From Aved-18 sp964606665 (GTDB lineage: Bacteria > Cyanobacteriota > Vampirovibrionia > Obscuribacterales > Obscuribacteraceae): DNA of 64,000 nt. The notes under the pieces are model-generated. The model saw only the letters and a list, made by a program, of their open reading frames with translations, had not been told where the DNA came from and did no database searches. This document shows positions 34,792-46,900 of the stretch, piece after piece; the first letter of the stretch is position 1; every line of letters begins with the position of its first letter. A program made the position numbers and the translations under genes. The stretch lies in the NCBI GenBank assembly GCA_964606665.1, contig CAZSHS010000008.1:1-64000 (forward strand), read 5' to 3'.

Positions 34792-37244
34792 AAAGCAAGT
34801 CACCATTTGATCAAATTATAAATTGGTTCGAGAAAAAATCATGGCAACCGTTTCCCTTTCAACTTGCTGCTTGGCAGGCCTATCGCGAAGGCAAAAGCGG
34901 ATTAATTCATTCATCTACAGGTAGTGGCAAGACTTTTGCTATTTGGCCTGCTCCACTGATGGAATGGATGGAGCAAAATCACTCTAATAAAATTGCACCA
35001 CTTACAGTGCTTTGGCTTACACCGCTTCGTGCTCTTGCTTCAGACACAGCAGAGTCGCTCCATGAATTAGTAGAAGGGTTGGACATACCCTGGAGTATAG
35101 AGATTAGAACCAGCGATACTTCAAGTTCTATAAGAGCACGTCAAAAGACAAGAATGCCTTCGTGTCTTATTACTACTCCAGAGAGTTTGGAGGTATTGTT
35201 GTCTTACCATGAACACCAAAATCAATTGAAAAGTCTAAAATTGGTTGTGGTTGATGAGTGGCACGAGTTGCTGAGCACTAAACGCGGTAGCATGACTGAG
35301 CTTGCCCTGGCACATTTGCGACAATTAAATCCGGAACTTCGTATATGGGGAATGTCAGCCACTCTTGCAAATTTGGACGAGTCGCTAAAAACTTTGGCTC
35401 CAAAAAATTCAGTGCTTATTTCATCTGATGCTAACAAATCAACCAGATTTATCACGCTTTTACCAGATTCAATCGATCACATTTCCTGGGCTGGACATCT
35501 AGGTTTGTCTATGGTGCCAGAAGTCGCAAAAGCAATTGAATCGGCAAATACGACGCTTGTATTTACAAATACTCGCTCGCAGTGCGAAAGATGGTACCAA
35601 GCTTTACTTGATTATTGTCCGGATTTTGCAGGAGTAATAGCGCTGCATCACGGCTCGCTCGATCGAAAAACGCGCAATTGGGTGGAAAATGCTGTTCGCG
35701 ATGGACGTTTGAAATGTGTGGTATCAACATCGAGTCTCGATTTAGGAGTTGATTTTGCACCGGTCGAACAAGTTATCCAAATTGGCTCACCAAAAGGAGT
35801 TGCCCGACTGCTCCAGCGTGCTGGTCGCAGTGGACATCAGCCTGGTGTCGAAAGCCGAATAGTTTGTGTCCCTACACATACACTAGAGCTTGTAGAATTT
35901 TCCGCTGCGCAAAAAGCGATTGACAAAAACAAAATAGAGGCAAGATATCCACTGAAAAAACCGTTGGATGTTTTAGCTCAACATTTGGTAACGCTTGCAT
36001 GTGGTGGCGGATTTGAAAAGGAGAAAGCGTTTTTTGAGGTGAAGTCTGCTTATTCATATCGAAATCTTTCTCGCTTTGAGTTTGAATGGATTCTTGATTT
36101 TATTTGTAGTGGTGGTAAAGCATTAAGTGCATACGATGAATATTGCAAAGTGTCTGTTCAAGATGGAATTTATAAAGTATTAGAGCCGCGCACTTCAAAA
36201 CGTCACAGATTAACTATAGGAACCATAACTAGCGATTCTATGATAAATGTCGTTTTTATGAATGGCGAAATGATAGGAAGTCTGGAAGAAGCCTTTGTAT
36301 CCAGACTCAAGCCTGGTGAGAGATTTACTTTTGCCGGACGTAATCTTGAGCTGGTTAGACTCAGAGATATGAAAGCCTGGGTTCGCTTGGCTCATAGCAA
36401 AGACGTCCGGGTTCCTCGCTGGATGGGCGGACGGATGCCTCTATCATCTGAATTGTCGCAAGCGATACGTGTAGAACTGAGCTTGGCGAAAAATGACAAC
36501 TATGCGACGCCTGAAATGCTGTTCGTGAAGCCTTATTTGGAGCTGCAAAGACTTTGTTCGCAAATACCTGATGAAGAATCTATTCTTGTAGAACATCTGA
36601 TTTCTCGCGAGGGATATCATCTATTTGTTTATCCTTTTGAAGGTCGCTTGGTACACGAAGGTTTAGCCGCTGTTATTGCGTATCGCATTTCTAAAAGTGT
36701 TAATGCCAGTTTTTCTACTGCTGTAAACGATTATGGATTCGAGATTTTGGCAAATTACGATTTCGATGCGAAAAGGTTAATAACGTCGGATTTATTTTCG
36801 CCTGAGAATTTGTTTCACGATATTCTGGAAAGTCTGAATGCTACTGAAATGAGCCGCAGACAGTTTAGAGAGATTGCACGAGTGGCTGGACTAATTTTTT
36901 CTGGCTATCCTGGAAGTTCCAAAACTACAAGACAAATTCAAGCATCGAGTGGACTTTTGTATGATGTATTTGCTGAATACGATCCTGAGAATTTGCTGTT
37001 TAAGCAAGCTCAACATGAAGTGCTTGAATCACAATTGGAAGAAACAAGAATGGTTTTGGCAATGAAAAGAATTGCCAAATCGAAAATAAGGATTGTAGAA
37101 ATATGTCGCGTGTCTCCGCTTTCCATGCCACTTATGGTGGAACGATTAAGGGGTAGACTTAGCTCCGAAAAGTTGGCTGATCGAATTGCAAAAATGAAGT
37201 TACAGATTTATAAAACTAATGTCGCCCTCTCAAAAAAATACTAA
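34788..37244 (+). CDS. Ligase-associated DEXH-box helicase (Lhr-core type)
   Basis: This 818-residue superfamily 2 helicase has the Lhr-core layout. The Walker A loop is STGSGKT with Lys48, motif II is DEWH near residue 155, and motif III is MSATLANL. Motif V/VI appears as STSSLDLGVDFAPVEQ and QRAGRSGHQPG. A winged-helix and a beta-barrel-like DUF follow the two RecA domains. Its length fits the ligase-associated helicase subfamily (about 810-830), which lacks the C-terminal extension of full-length Lhr. Lhr-core enzymes are 3'-5' translocases that unwind RNA:DNA and DNA duplexes. It overlaps the preceding ligase gene by 4 bases and the next gene by 26 bases. Confidence 0.94.
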   Translation: MKSKSPFDQIINWFEKKSWQPFPFQLAAWQAYREGKSGLIHSSTGSGKTFAIWPAPLMEWMEQNHSNKIAPLTVLWLTPLRALASDTAESLHELVEGLDIPWSIEIRTSDTSSSIRARQKTRMPSCLITTPESLEVLLSYHEHQNQLKSLKLVVVDEWHELLSTKRGSMTELALAHLRQLNPELRIWGMSATLANLDESLKTLAPKNSVLISSDANKSTRFITLLPDSIDHISWAGHLGLSMVPEVAKAIESANTTLVFTNTRSQCERWYQALLDYCPDFAGVIALHHGSLDRKTRNWVENAVRDGRLKCVVSTSSLDLGVDFAPVEQVIQIGSPKGVARLLQRAGRSGHQPGVESRIVCVPTHTLELVEFSAAQKAIDKNKIEARYPLKKPLDVLAQHLVTLACGGGFEKEKAFFEVKSAYSYRNLSRFEFEWILDFICSGGKALSAYDEYCKVSVQDGIYKVLEPRTSKRHRLTIGTITSDSMINVVFMNGEMIGSLEEAFVSRLKPGERFTFAGRNLELVRLRDMKAWVRLAHSKDVRVPRWMGGRMPLSSELSQAIRVELSLAKNDNYATPEMLFVKPYLELQRLCSQIPDEESILVEHLISREGYHLFVYPFEGRLVHEGLAAVIAYRISKSVNASFSTAVNDYGFEILANYDFDAKRLITSDLFSPENLFHDILESLNATEMSRRQFREIARVAGLIFSGYPGSSKTTRQIQASSGLLYDVFAEYDPENLLFKQAQHEVLESQLEETRMVLAMKRIAKSKIRIVEICRVSPLSMPLMVERLRGRLSSEKLADRIAKMKLQIYKTNVALSKKY

Positions 37245-37923
37245 CCAACTGAATTTTCCTGTCCCAGGTGCACTTGCTATCACAATCTGTGATGAAGAGC
37301 TCTTTTTGCTTCCTCAAAAAGCGATATTCTGGGCTAAGCAATCAACTTTGTTTCTTGCTGATGCTCACTTTGGCAAGGCTGGCACATTTCGTTCGCACAA
37401 GATCGCCATTCCATCTGGAATTACAGAGACTGATTTGAGCAAAATAGATTTTTTAGTTGAGCAATTGAAAATTGAAAAAATAATTTTCCTTGGCGATTTT
37501 ATTCATGCTCAAAGCGGCATGACTAAACGCATTAAAGAACAACTTTTAGACTGGCGTAATAAACACAAGAATCTTTCAATCGTTTTAATCAAAGGAAATC
37601 ACGATAGGTCAATAAAGGGGATTGCAGAGGTTCTAAAGATTGAACTTTTGAATGAACCATATTCGATGCCCCCGTTCATTCTATGCCACCATCCAGATGT
37701 CGCACATGTTGCCAAAGGCTTGGTTCTTTGTGGACATTTGCATCCTGCAGTTAAACTTTTGGGGCAAGCTCGTCAAAAGGTGAGGTTGCCTTGTTTTTAT
37801 GTTCAAGAAAAGCAGATAGTTCTGCCTGCTTTCGGTTCTTTTACGGGATGCATGGAAATTATTCCCTTACAGAACGAACAAATTTATGTGATTGCGGAAA
37901 GTGAAGTGGTTAAAGTTCGATGA
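37219..37923 (+). CDS. pdeM: Ligase-associated metallophosphoesterase PdeM
   Basis: The 234-residue calcineurin-like phosphoesterase has all five metal-binding blocks: DAHFGK, GDFIHA, GNHDRS, CHHPD and GHLHP. Its assignment to PdeM, the manganese-dependent endonuclease of this cluster, rests on those motifs and on position as the fourth gene after exonuclease, ligase and helicase. It begins inside the helicase gene. A 10-base inverted repeat starts 11 bases after its stop and may end the transcript. Confidence 0.92.
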   Translation: MSPSQKNTNQLNFPVPGALAITICDEELFLLPQKAIFWAKQSTLFLADAHFGKAGTFRSHKIAIPSGITETDLSKIDFLVEQLKIEKIIFLGDFIHAQSGMTKRIKEQLLDWRNKHKNLSIVLIKGNHDRSIKGIAEVLKIELLNEPYSMPPFILCHHPDVAHVAKGLVLCGHLHPAVKLLGQARQKVRLPCFYVQEKQIVLPAFGSFTGCMEIIPLQNEQIYVIAESEVVKVR

Positions 37924-37933
37924 CATCATTGAC

Positions 37934-37967
37934 AGTCAATTAGTTCGTGTCAATCGTCTAATTGACT
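37934..37967. terminator. Inverted repeat between convergent genes, possible terminator
   Basis: AGTCAATTAG (37934-37943) and CTAATTGACT (37958-37967) are perfect 10-base inverted repeats around a 14-base loop. It includes the stop codon of the giant gene on the minus strand and follows the pdeM stop. A U tract is lacking on either side, so a bidirectional stem that protects or terminates both transcripts is possible but not certain. Confidence 0.5.
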
Positions 37968-40900
37968 AGCTATGTGATAGGCCCAATCTTCCACGCTTTG
38001 TTTTTGAATGCGCTCAGTTACCCATTCTCTAAGTCGTTTTACTGCATCGAGACGATTTCCCATAATAGCTTCAATCTGTTCAATTTCTGCCATTATTTGA
38101 GCAACGTCTTTATTAGTATCCCATTTTCCAGATTTGATATATTTATCGAGAAAGTCTGGAACGGCTTGATTTCCAAAAAGGGCTTTTCTTTTTGCTTCTC
38201 CAGAGACTGGATCGCCTAATTCTTTGAGGAGCTGCTCTAGGTTTTCAACAAGCTTCTCAGGAATTCTATATTCGGCCAGTTCACTTGCTACTGTCCGCAT
38301 TTCTTGCTCTAGTTTACGTCGAAGTGAAGGATAGCTAGAATAATTCCGGAATGACGGCGCAAATCTATTCAACGCGATATCGTAAATTTCCTGGTTGTTG
38401 CCCATGAATTGACGACCTTCGCTTCGGTATAGAGTGAATAAGTTGCGGATAAAGTCTTGATTCGGAACAGTACCAGATCCCATATGACTTTGATAAATTT
38501 CAGAGATCGTACTTACAAGTTTTTGAAAATCAGATGATGTGATATCAGCAAAAGAGTAAACAGAAGGATGATTTTGTCTTATGGCTGTTTGCATTGAAAT
38601 TGCCATGATTAATTCATCTTGCCACTGGTGGACATATTCATGCAAAATGTATTGATCTAAATTTCGCAGATCACGCGAAAGAACGCTATCTAGTGATAGT
38701 GCCGTTACGCCTCGTCCTAGGAAATATTGGCCGCCTAAAGAAGGATCATGCACCAAAAGGAATTTTGGTGGTGTCAGATTTCTCTGTTTGAAGAAATCAC
38801 TCAAGCTTGCCTCAAGTCTCTTTAAATAGTCGTTTGCGATATGCACAGCTTGTTCTTGAAGTAATGCGTATTTTAGTCTCGTCTCCTTATTTGCTTTTTC
38901 CAGATCGATTATTTGTTTTTCTAAATTATCTAATTGGTCAGAACTGAGACTCAATTTTCCTGAATTTACTTGTCTGCGAGTATTGTGCAACTCTCTCAAA
39001 TTCTGAGCTCTCTCCAGAAACTCTCGATGCAGAGTTCTTAGTCCATCGGTTAAATGACTGTGATCTTTTGAAGACGACTTAATTCCTTCTATGAGTCCCC
39101 GTAGCTTCAAGGCGTCATCGTGAGCTAATCCGGGAAGATGTTGCAGCATTTCATTCAATTTGTTGGAGTCTGCTGTGAACGTTCTAAAAGGACCGATGAG
39201 CTCTTCAATTTTCAATTCCTGCGAATTTGTCACAGTTGATTGATTGAAGCGTTGGTTTATCGTTTCGTGCAATTGGGGATAGGACGAGTGTAATTCTGCA
39301 GAAGCAAGTGCGGCTTCATCTTCTCTAAGAGCTAGTTTTTGACGAAGAGCAAAGAAATTGGTAGCGCCTGTGTTCAAAGTATCGTTGGGATTTGAAGCGG
39401 CGTGATTGATTCGTTGAACTTTTAGTTTTGTACTTCTTAAGTTTGCTAATTCAGGATGTGTCATAGCTTGAGCAACAGCATTATCGAATTCCAATTGAGC
39501 AAGCATGTAATCCTTTCTTGCGTCAATTGCAGTTCTTGCTTTCGAGATAGACTTTTTATCAATATTCAATTCTGCAACAGTGTTTCTCAATTCACGATGT
39601 GCCATTTGAGCTAAATCGTCTATTGACTCACGGGTGACTGCAAGCGAAGTATGGGAAGCACCAGCTAGGGCATCCACTTTTAAAGCTGCTATTCGAGGGG
39701 AGCGTACTTCAGATGAAGTTTCCGCTGCGGCGGTTTTAGCACTTACTAGACGTTCTTGATATGCTCGTAAAATACGCTCACCCGATTCTTTATGTGCATC
39801 GCCAAAGACAAGTTTTATGTCTTTTAACTTGGCATTGGGATTTTGAATGGCGAAAGCTACCATCGCATCAACGTATTCTCTTTCTAATTTTGCTACCTGT
39901 TCGGCAATTTCTGATGGTTTTAAAGTACTTCTCAATCGATCTATTTTGCCAAAGCGCATCGCTACTATAGACAGACTTTCCAGTCCCGAATCGTTTGCTT
40001 TTACAAGCGAATTCAAAAGAGTTGTAGAGAAAGGTCCTTTATCGATATCATCGCCGACAAATACATGTCTAAATTTGTAGCCATCGACTGCTTGAGTGAC
40101 GAATGCTTCTGATTGATTAAGTGAGCGACCCACTTGTCCCTTGATCAAATCATCAGGGTCTTTGATGGCACGATTGTAAAATGGACCCCAGTCAGCACTT
40201 AGTATGCCTTGAGTGTCTTCCAAGAATACATCAGAGTTTTGGGAAACTTTAAACAGTCTATTCAATTGCTCAAATGTATCTAGTCTTAATTCAAGACTAG
40301 CGATTAGGTTCTCTATCTGCCCGTCTCGCTCCAAGTTTGGATGTTCTTTAAGTTTATCTTTTAATTTCGCAATGGTACTTCTGATGGTGGCAGAATGGGC
40401 GTAGTTAATTTCGGAACTCAATTGAGTTAGTTCTGTGACTATTTGGTTTCTTAGCTGCTGGGGAGATTCCGTTGCACTCGCTAAATCAGCAGAATCAAGT
40501 TTTGCAGGTGAAGTCGCAATTGCGGTCGTGTCTGCTCCATTGTCGAGTGTGTTAGCGTCAAGCGCGTCTGCTTCTGTTGGCTTTGTGACTTTTGGAGAAG
40601 ATACAATTCGAGGTGCGGGATTTTCTTCTAATATGACTATCGGCAATTTTCTTTCGTAAAGTTCTTTCCATAAATTCTCTGATACGACGATAACATTGTC
40701 ACCGTCTGGTTTTACTTCGCCGGTGTGCAGCCATTCGGGTTTTGGTCTGTTGCCGAATAACGTTTTCAATGCTTCTGGGTTGCTGTCAAGATTTTCTATG
40801 TAAACAAGCGGTTTTGTGGGAGTAGCGTTAGTCGTCACAGTTGCACTGGTATCTCGGAGGATGGCAATGCCCGATATATTTGGCTTGCCGATTTTCAGTT

Positions 40901-43900
40901 CGTTATGGCTATTTAAAGGCTTTCCATTCTTTAGCGTTAGTAATTCATATATTTCGCGACTCGCTTTAGCTATATCGCTTGCTGCTCCAAATTCTCTTTC
41001 AATTTGATCTATTGAGGTAAATCCAGAAACTTCCGATTTGTATTTTTGCAAAAGTGGAAACTGTGTCGAAGCATCACCATCCGCAGAACCAAAATACTTG
41101 CGCAGAACGTTTTCCACTTCACCCTGCATATTAATTCGTTCAAGATTGTCAACTGAACTCCATCTTAGTAATAGAGACTCATGAGTCGTGTCCGAATGAC
41201 CTTTTCCATAACCGCCTCGACTTACGACCGAAATATTTTCGGGGGGCGCTTGTACTAGTGCAAGAATTTTTCCTTTACCAAAAGTCTTATGGAAGTTGTT
41301 TGTATGCAGTGTGACAGAAAGTGCTTGTGTTTCCAGAACGCTTTGATTTCTTAGGAGTAGTTCCAAATCTTTGCTTCTATGTACAAAAACTCCATATGGA
41401 GAATGGGAAATATTTGTCATTCTAAAACCGCTAGGAATCTCTGTTGTGAATATTGGAATTTGAGATTCTCTTATTTCAGCAGCTCTTGTCGATACCATTC
41501 TAAAAATGTCATCCAATTCTTTTTGAACAACGTTTACACCTAGATCATTGATGTTGTACCAATAGCTAGATGAATCATTTATAGAGCGAATATCCCACTC
41601 GTTGAATTTTCTTATTAATTCCAATTCGCCATCTCTAATATGCTTGATAGCTAAATGGTCGAGGTATGCTGAATCTTGAGCCAGTCGCGCGGAGATGTGA
41701 GCTGGATCGTAACTGAGTTCGCGGTGTCCTTCCACTATGTTAACTATTCGTCGAATTCTATTCTCAGAGTATCCGAGAGTTTTAAGTACACCCCATGCGA
41801 CGCTTGCAGACGCCCATTCGTGATCTTTATCTATTAGATTTGGCTGTTTCATCAGGTCGTGAAAAAGGGCAACCCATGTTAGATCCACTAGATCTTGATG
41901 TTCTTTGGCAGTCCAATTGATAATTTCGCCAGGAAATGGATCTCTTCCTAATTTTTCCCGAGTTAACTGTTGTCGAATTCCATCGGCTATTCTTAGCTGA
42001 TGTTCGTCCACAGGAAACTGATGGAAACCTGTTTGGGGTCTTCCTATAATTCCGCTTTCTACTCCATCAATATGGCGTCCGAAATAGTTTGGAAAAATTT
42101 GAGATAATAACCCTTCATCGCCCAACAGTAATCTTGCATCTGAAGATAGTTTTTCTTCAACTTCTTTTCTTAGTTGTGCTTTGCGGACTCGAGACAAGTT
42201 TCCGACTTCCGGCATCCGAAGATCTACAACTTCCAGTGGCACCACAACGGGACCAGTCTTGTCTCTTAAGGTCTCAGGCAAGAAGCGTTTAGCTTCTGAA
42301 ATACCTCTGTTTAATGACATTCTATAAAGAAAGTCGTTGTTGACATTTTCTACTTCTGCTTGAACAAATCGTCCAAAACGTGACATAAATAGATCCAGAT
42401 TGCCATCTGCGTAGCCGATTCTGCCAGCCATCATTATTAGCTCTCTAAGATGAGCAGACGTCTCTGGATCCGATGGCGAAAGTACAGAACCTTGCAAGTT
42501 CAATTTGTTTTTAAACAAGAGAAGAGCGCCGTCGAGAGCTTCGATTGCCTCTGTTTTGCTTGTAGGCAATTTCTCATAATCTATACCAAATTTGAGAGCT
42601 TTGATTATTTGAGCGAATTCCTTATCAGTTGTAAGAGCGGATTTTGGAAATTTACTCGAAACTAACTTTCTAAGTGAATCGTTTTCTGCGCTGCGTGTTT
42701 CCAATCTACTTGCTGCAATACTAAGAGAAAGGCGCCAACTGTTGGAAGTGTTCGAATCGTTCCATATCGTGCCAAGTGACTTCAATGTCAGTGAATCTAC
42801 CTTGGAACCAAATTCGTTGCGAATGGCAATTAAAGAATTTACTTGATTTGAAAAATTGTCAATATTTTTCAAAGTTTCTTCGAGCGAATTAGAAGCTGAG
42901 CGAGAACGAGTGATAGAGTCGTTTATTTTTCGTAAAACCAAATCGAACTGATCGGTAGGTAACCGTCTCATGAGCGCAATGGCAGTGTCAATTCCAGCGT
43001 TGGTTTCTGCGTTAGACAAACCGGTTTTAATTGGAACTACTGCTTTTTGCCAAGCTCCATAAACAGCCGCAGACAATCCTTCGTTTTCTAATTGTGAAAA
43101 AGTTTCTAAAACATTTTGTACTTGGGTGATTACTTTACCTAAATCATCCTGCATGTAAGTTGTTCGCATTAGGCGTGTGCCAAGAGTTTCAAGAGAAGAA
43201 GCAGGATAATTGGCTAATTTGGACGCCATTGCAGAGTTGTCAGGAAAGATCAGTCTAGCAAATAGGTGAGGATCTGCTTTAGCAAGTGCTTTAGCCAATT
43301 CAGTTCGATAGACTTGGGCGATGGAGGAGTCTGCGCTCGCACTGAATAAACTTTTAGTCAATTTAGAAAGATCATCTTCGTCTAACTTTTGAGCGGCGCG
43401 CGCTAGGAGCGCTACTGCAATAGCTGTTCTTTCTTCCATAAATCCGGGTGGAATGATTCTGCTGCCAAATAAACCATCAGACTTAAGGCCTCTAGAGAGT
43501 GTTAAATCTGAAATTAAGTTTTCGATCAGCATATCTCGAGAATCGCCCCGCTCCATTGTGCTGACGAAATCAACTATCTGGTTGCGAAATTTCAGAGGGA
43601 GTGATTCATGCATTATGAAGGCTGGAGTAATCGTGTCTGAGTCAAATTGTGCGGGTACAATCTTACGCCTCATCAGCTCAATTAGACGTGAAGCCATATG
43701 TTCAGGATTTTCTGTACTTACAACAGTTATGAGTAGAGCGGCCGTCCTTGATGAAGGACTATTTTCATGCTGAGCCAATACTGTTTGAAAGAAATGAAGA
43801 CGTGTAGATGGGTCTCGTATCTCTCTTAACACCTCACCAGCATACAGATTTTCATGACCATCAGGATTTGTAAGCTTCAAAATAAGTGAGTCAATTGCAG

Positions 43901-46900
43901 CCGAATCATCTTTTCGCAGTGAGCTGAGAAATCTCGCTATTTCCAATTTCGGCAATGACTCTAGATTAGTTATTATTTCTAATGAGTAAATCGTTCTTTC
44001 CGCTTTCGCTATTAAGCCATCAATCTCTGCATTTTTTTTAGCAGATGTATTTAATTTGATCTTCTCTTTCAATTTGGAGATGACTGCCTCCATTTTGGCT
44101 ATTTGCGCATTATTCGCAATCGAATTGAGCCTTGTTAGAATTTCTACAAGATCCTTTTCTGGAAGATGATCTAAGAGTCCGACTAAAAGCTTCTGGTCGG
44201 GAGCTTTTTTTGCAATTCTCGAAGCGTTCTCCACCGCTTCCATCGCTTCCATCGCTCTCGATATATTGTTGGGTAACGTGCCTGCGGGATTGGTTAAAGG
44301 TTTTGCATCTATGTTATTAGCTGCTTCGACTATCGTCTGAGGCGTTGCAATAGGCTCCGCTTTAATGCGTAAATCGTTTAAATCACTGCTTTTAATTCTT
44401 GCATTAAGATCTTCTATCGCAGCTTGAAGACTGGATCTTACTCCAGAATCGGTAGAGTCATCTGCGTGTCGTGCTAGGAGTTCTATTAAAGACTGAGCTT
44501 GATCAATGTCATCGAATTTTAGTTTTTGCACCAGAGCTCTTATACCTGCGGCATGCGAATAGACAATCTCAGAATTCATTCTAGAGATAATTGCCATAGC
44601 TTCAATGGGGGAGAGGCGTTCTACTATGTTATTGAGAAAACCGGCATTGGGATTTTCCGTAGCTAGATGGACTAACGCTGCTTTTAATGCGTCAAAATGA
44701 TCGAAGGGTAGTTTTGGTGATTGCAGAATATCACTTACACGCATCTCAACTAATTTCCGGACATCGCTGCGGCCTTCTTTCAGTGCGTTTGTAATAGCAA
44801 GCATCTTATCCCATTCAGCAGCCGAGCCTAAATGGAACATTTGATAATCGATAACTCTTGCTCGTGGATCTGCTCCCGCGGCCGACACTTTGACAATTTT
44901 AGGCATTAAGCCATCGGCCCCAGTCTCCTCACTGGCTTCACGCGAGAAGGTCTCTAAAGGATGCTCAACTGGAGGTATTTTCTCCGCAGAGGCAGACTCG
45001 TTCGGACGCTGAACACGTGCGGGTTTTCTTGCGGCAAAGCCTCCAATTAATCCATTTTGTCCTTTAAACGGCTCGTTACCTCTTTCTGCTAAACCGACAT
45101 ATAGCTCGCCGTCTCTTACAAAGAAGTATGTTGCGGTGGCTGTTTGATCCGCAAAAGGTATCCTGTACGCAAATTCTCCCTTTTCTTCTCCTTCTTTCAC
45201 TGCTCGTGTCACTGGTTTAAGCTGCTCCGGCAAAGGAAGCGGTTCGACAGTTTCGGCGTTGGAGACGATTTTGAATTTATGTTGTGAATTCTCAGGAAGC
45301 AATGCTTCGATTTTTATCGCTTCATCTTGATTTAAATGCACCGAATAGCGAGTGGCAATAGTATCTTGATGAACTAAGGTTTCTTCCAGTCTTAATCGAT
45401 TAGGTGGGACATCAAAATTTAAGTCTTTCGCCAATCTTCTGGCTATATCCTCAAGAGAGCTAGGTTCGATGCCTAGAAACGCGCCATGGAATCTATTAGT
45501 TGAACCATCGGTTACTACGATCCTACGTCCCCCAGGTAAAACAATATCGATATTTACCTGACTTGGGAATTTTTCAAATTGGTATACGAATTGCACGTCT
45601 CTGTTAGCACCAAATCTGATATCACCATACTCAGTCGGTACTTCTCTAGATGTGCCTCGATTAGCGATGAATCCACCTCTTTCTCCACGCGTAATTACAG
45701 TTCCGTCGGATAGTTGAACTTCAGTGATGATATTATCCTTGTGCTTGACGGCGGAAACTAAAGGTACACCGTTTACGACTTCAAATCTTTCGCCATTCTT
45801 CCATGCTTCTTCCGCTCTTTCAAAGGAGGGTCTTAATAACCTTGATTGATAGGAGAAAGCGGATTCTTTGCGAGACATTGTTGTCAGACCCAAAGAAAGA
45901 TACATCTCACCTATGAATGGTACGCGACTATTTCTGGCTGCCATAGCCATACTCCAGAGTTCATCAGTCGTGTAAGTCAAGCGCTCAAATGAATCACCGA
46001 GTTTTTTGCGAATCTCTGCTTCAACTGTTGCTGGAATTTCGTTCGTCAGAGAGGTTCGCGAGGTGATAAGCCGTTGGACAAACGCTTCTGAGGATTCATC
46101 AGCGTTTCTAGCGATGCCGTTTTTCATACTTTCAATTTCAGCCAAGGCACGTCTGAAATCTGCCGTTTGTTGAGCAAAAAATTCTTTTACGTTTTGTCCT
46201 TCAGGAATTGATACTCGTCTTACATTATAGCCCGGAGGAATGTCTGCACGTCTACCTAAGGATGACTGCATAATTGCTTCCAGAAAACTGTTGTTTTGGG
46301 CCACTTGCATCGTTTCCAAAATCTCAGAAGCTTCTTCTGGAATACCAAGTAAATTACCTAATTTACTCTTTTGGAATTTGGCTTCACGAATGAGTTTTGC
46401 TAAATCGGTATTTGTTTTGTCTAGCTTAGAAAGAATCTCATTTAAATCTATCAATAAGGCATTTGTCGCATCTATTATTTGGAGCGATTGTGGATTTTGC
46501 TCGAAGCCATCAAACAAATCCCCGTATTCTTGTTTTCTTGCCTGCACTAACGTGATTGCATCAGCGATATCACGTTGAAATTCTTCAGGCTTGATTCGCG
46601 ATGCAAATAGTGCTTCTGATTGTTGTAGATTTTCAATTATTGCCGCTGGGTTGACCTGGTTATCTCCCGAAGACTTTGAAAGTATTTGCCATAAAGCCAA
46701 TTGCAGGTTTTCTCTTGTGTCGATGATCCTGGCAAAATCCTCTGGAGAAATTTTGTTGCTGAAAAGAAGCGAATTCAATTCGCGCAAAACATCTGTGTCT
46801 ACCAGTCTGTTTCCCGATTCTATTTCAGAAAGTAGAGTACGGACCTTGCTTTCTACTTCATTGGCATCCAGAAAAATAACTTCTTTGAGGCGTTTAGCAA

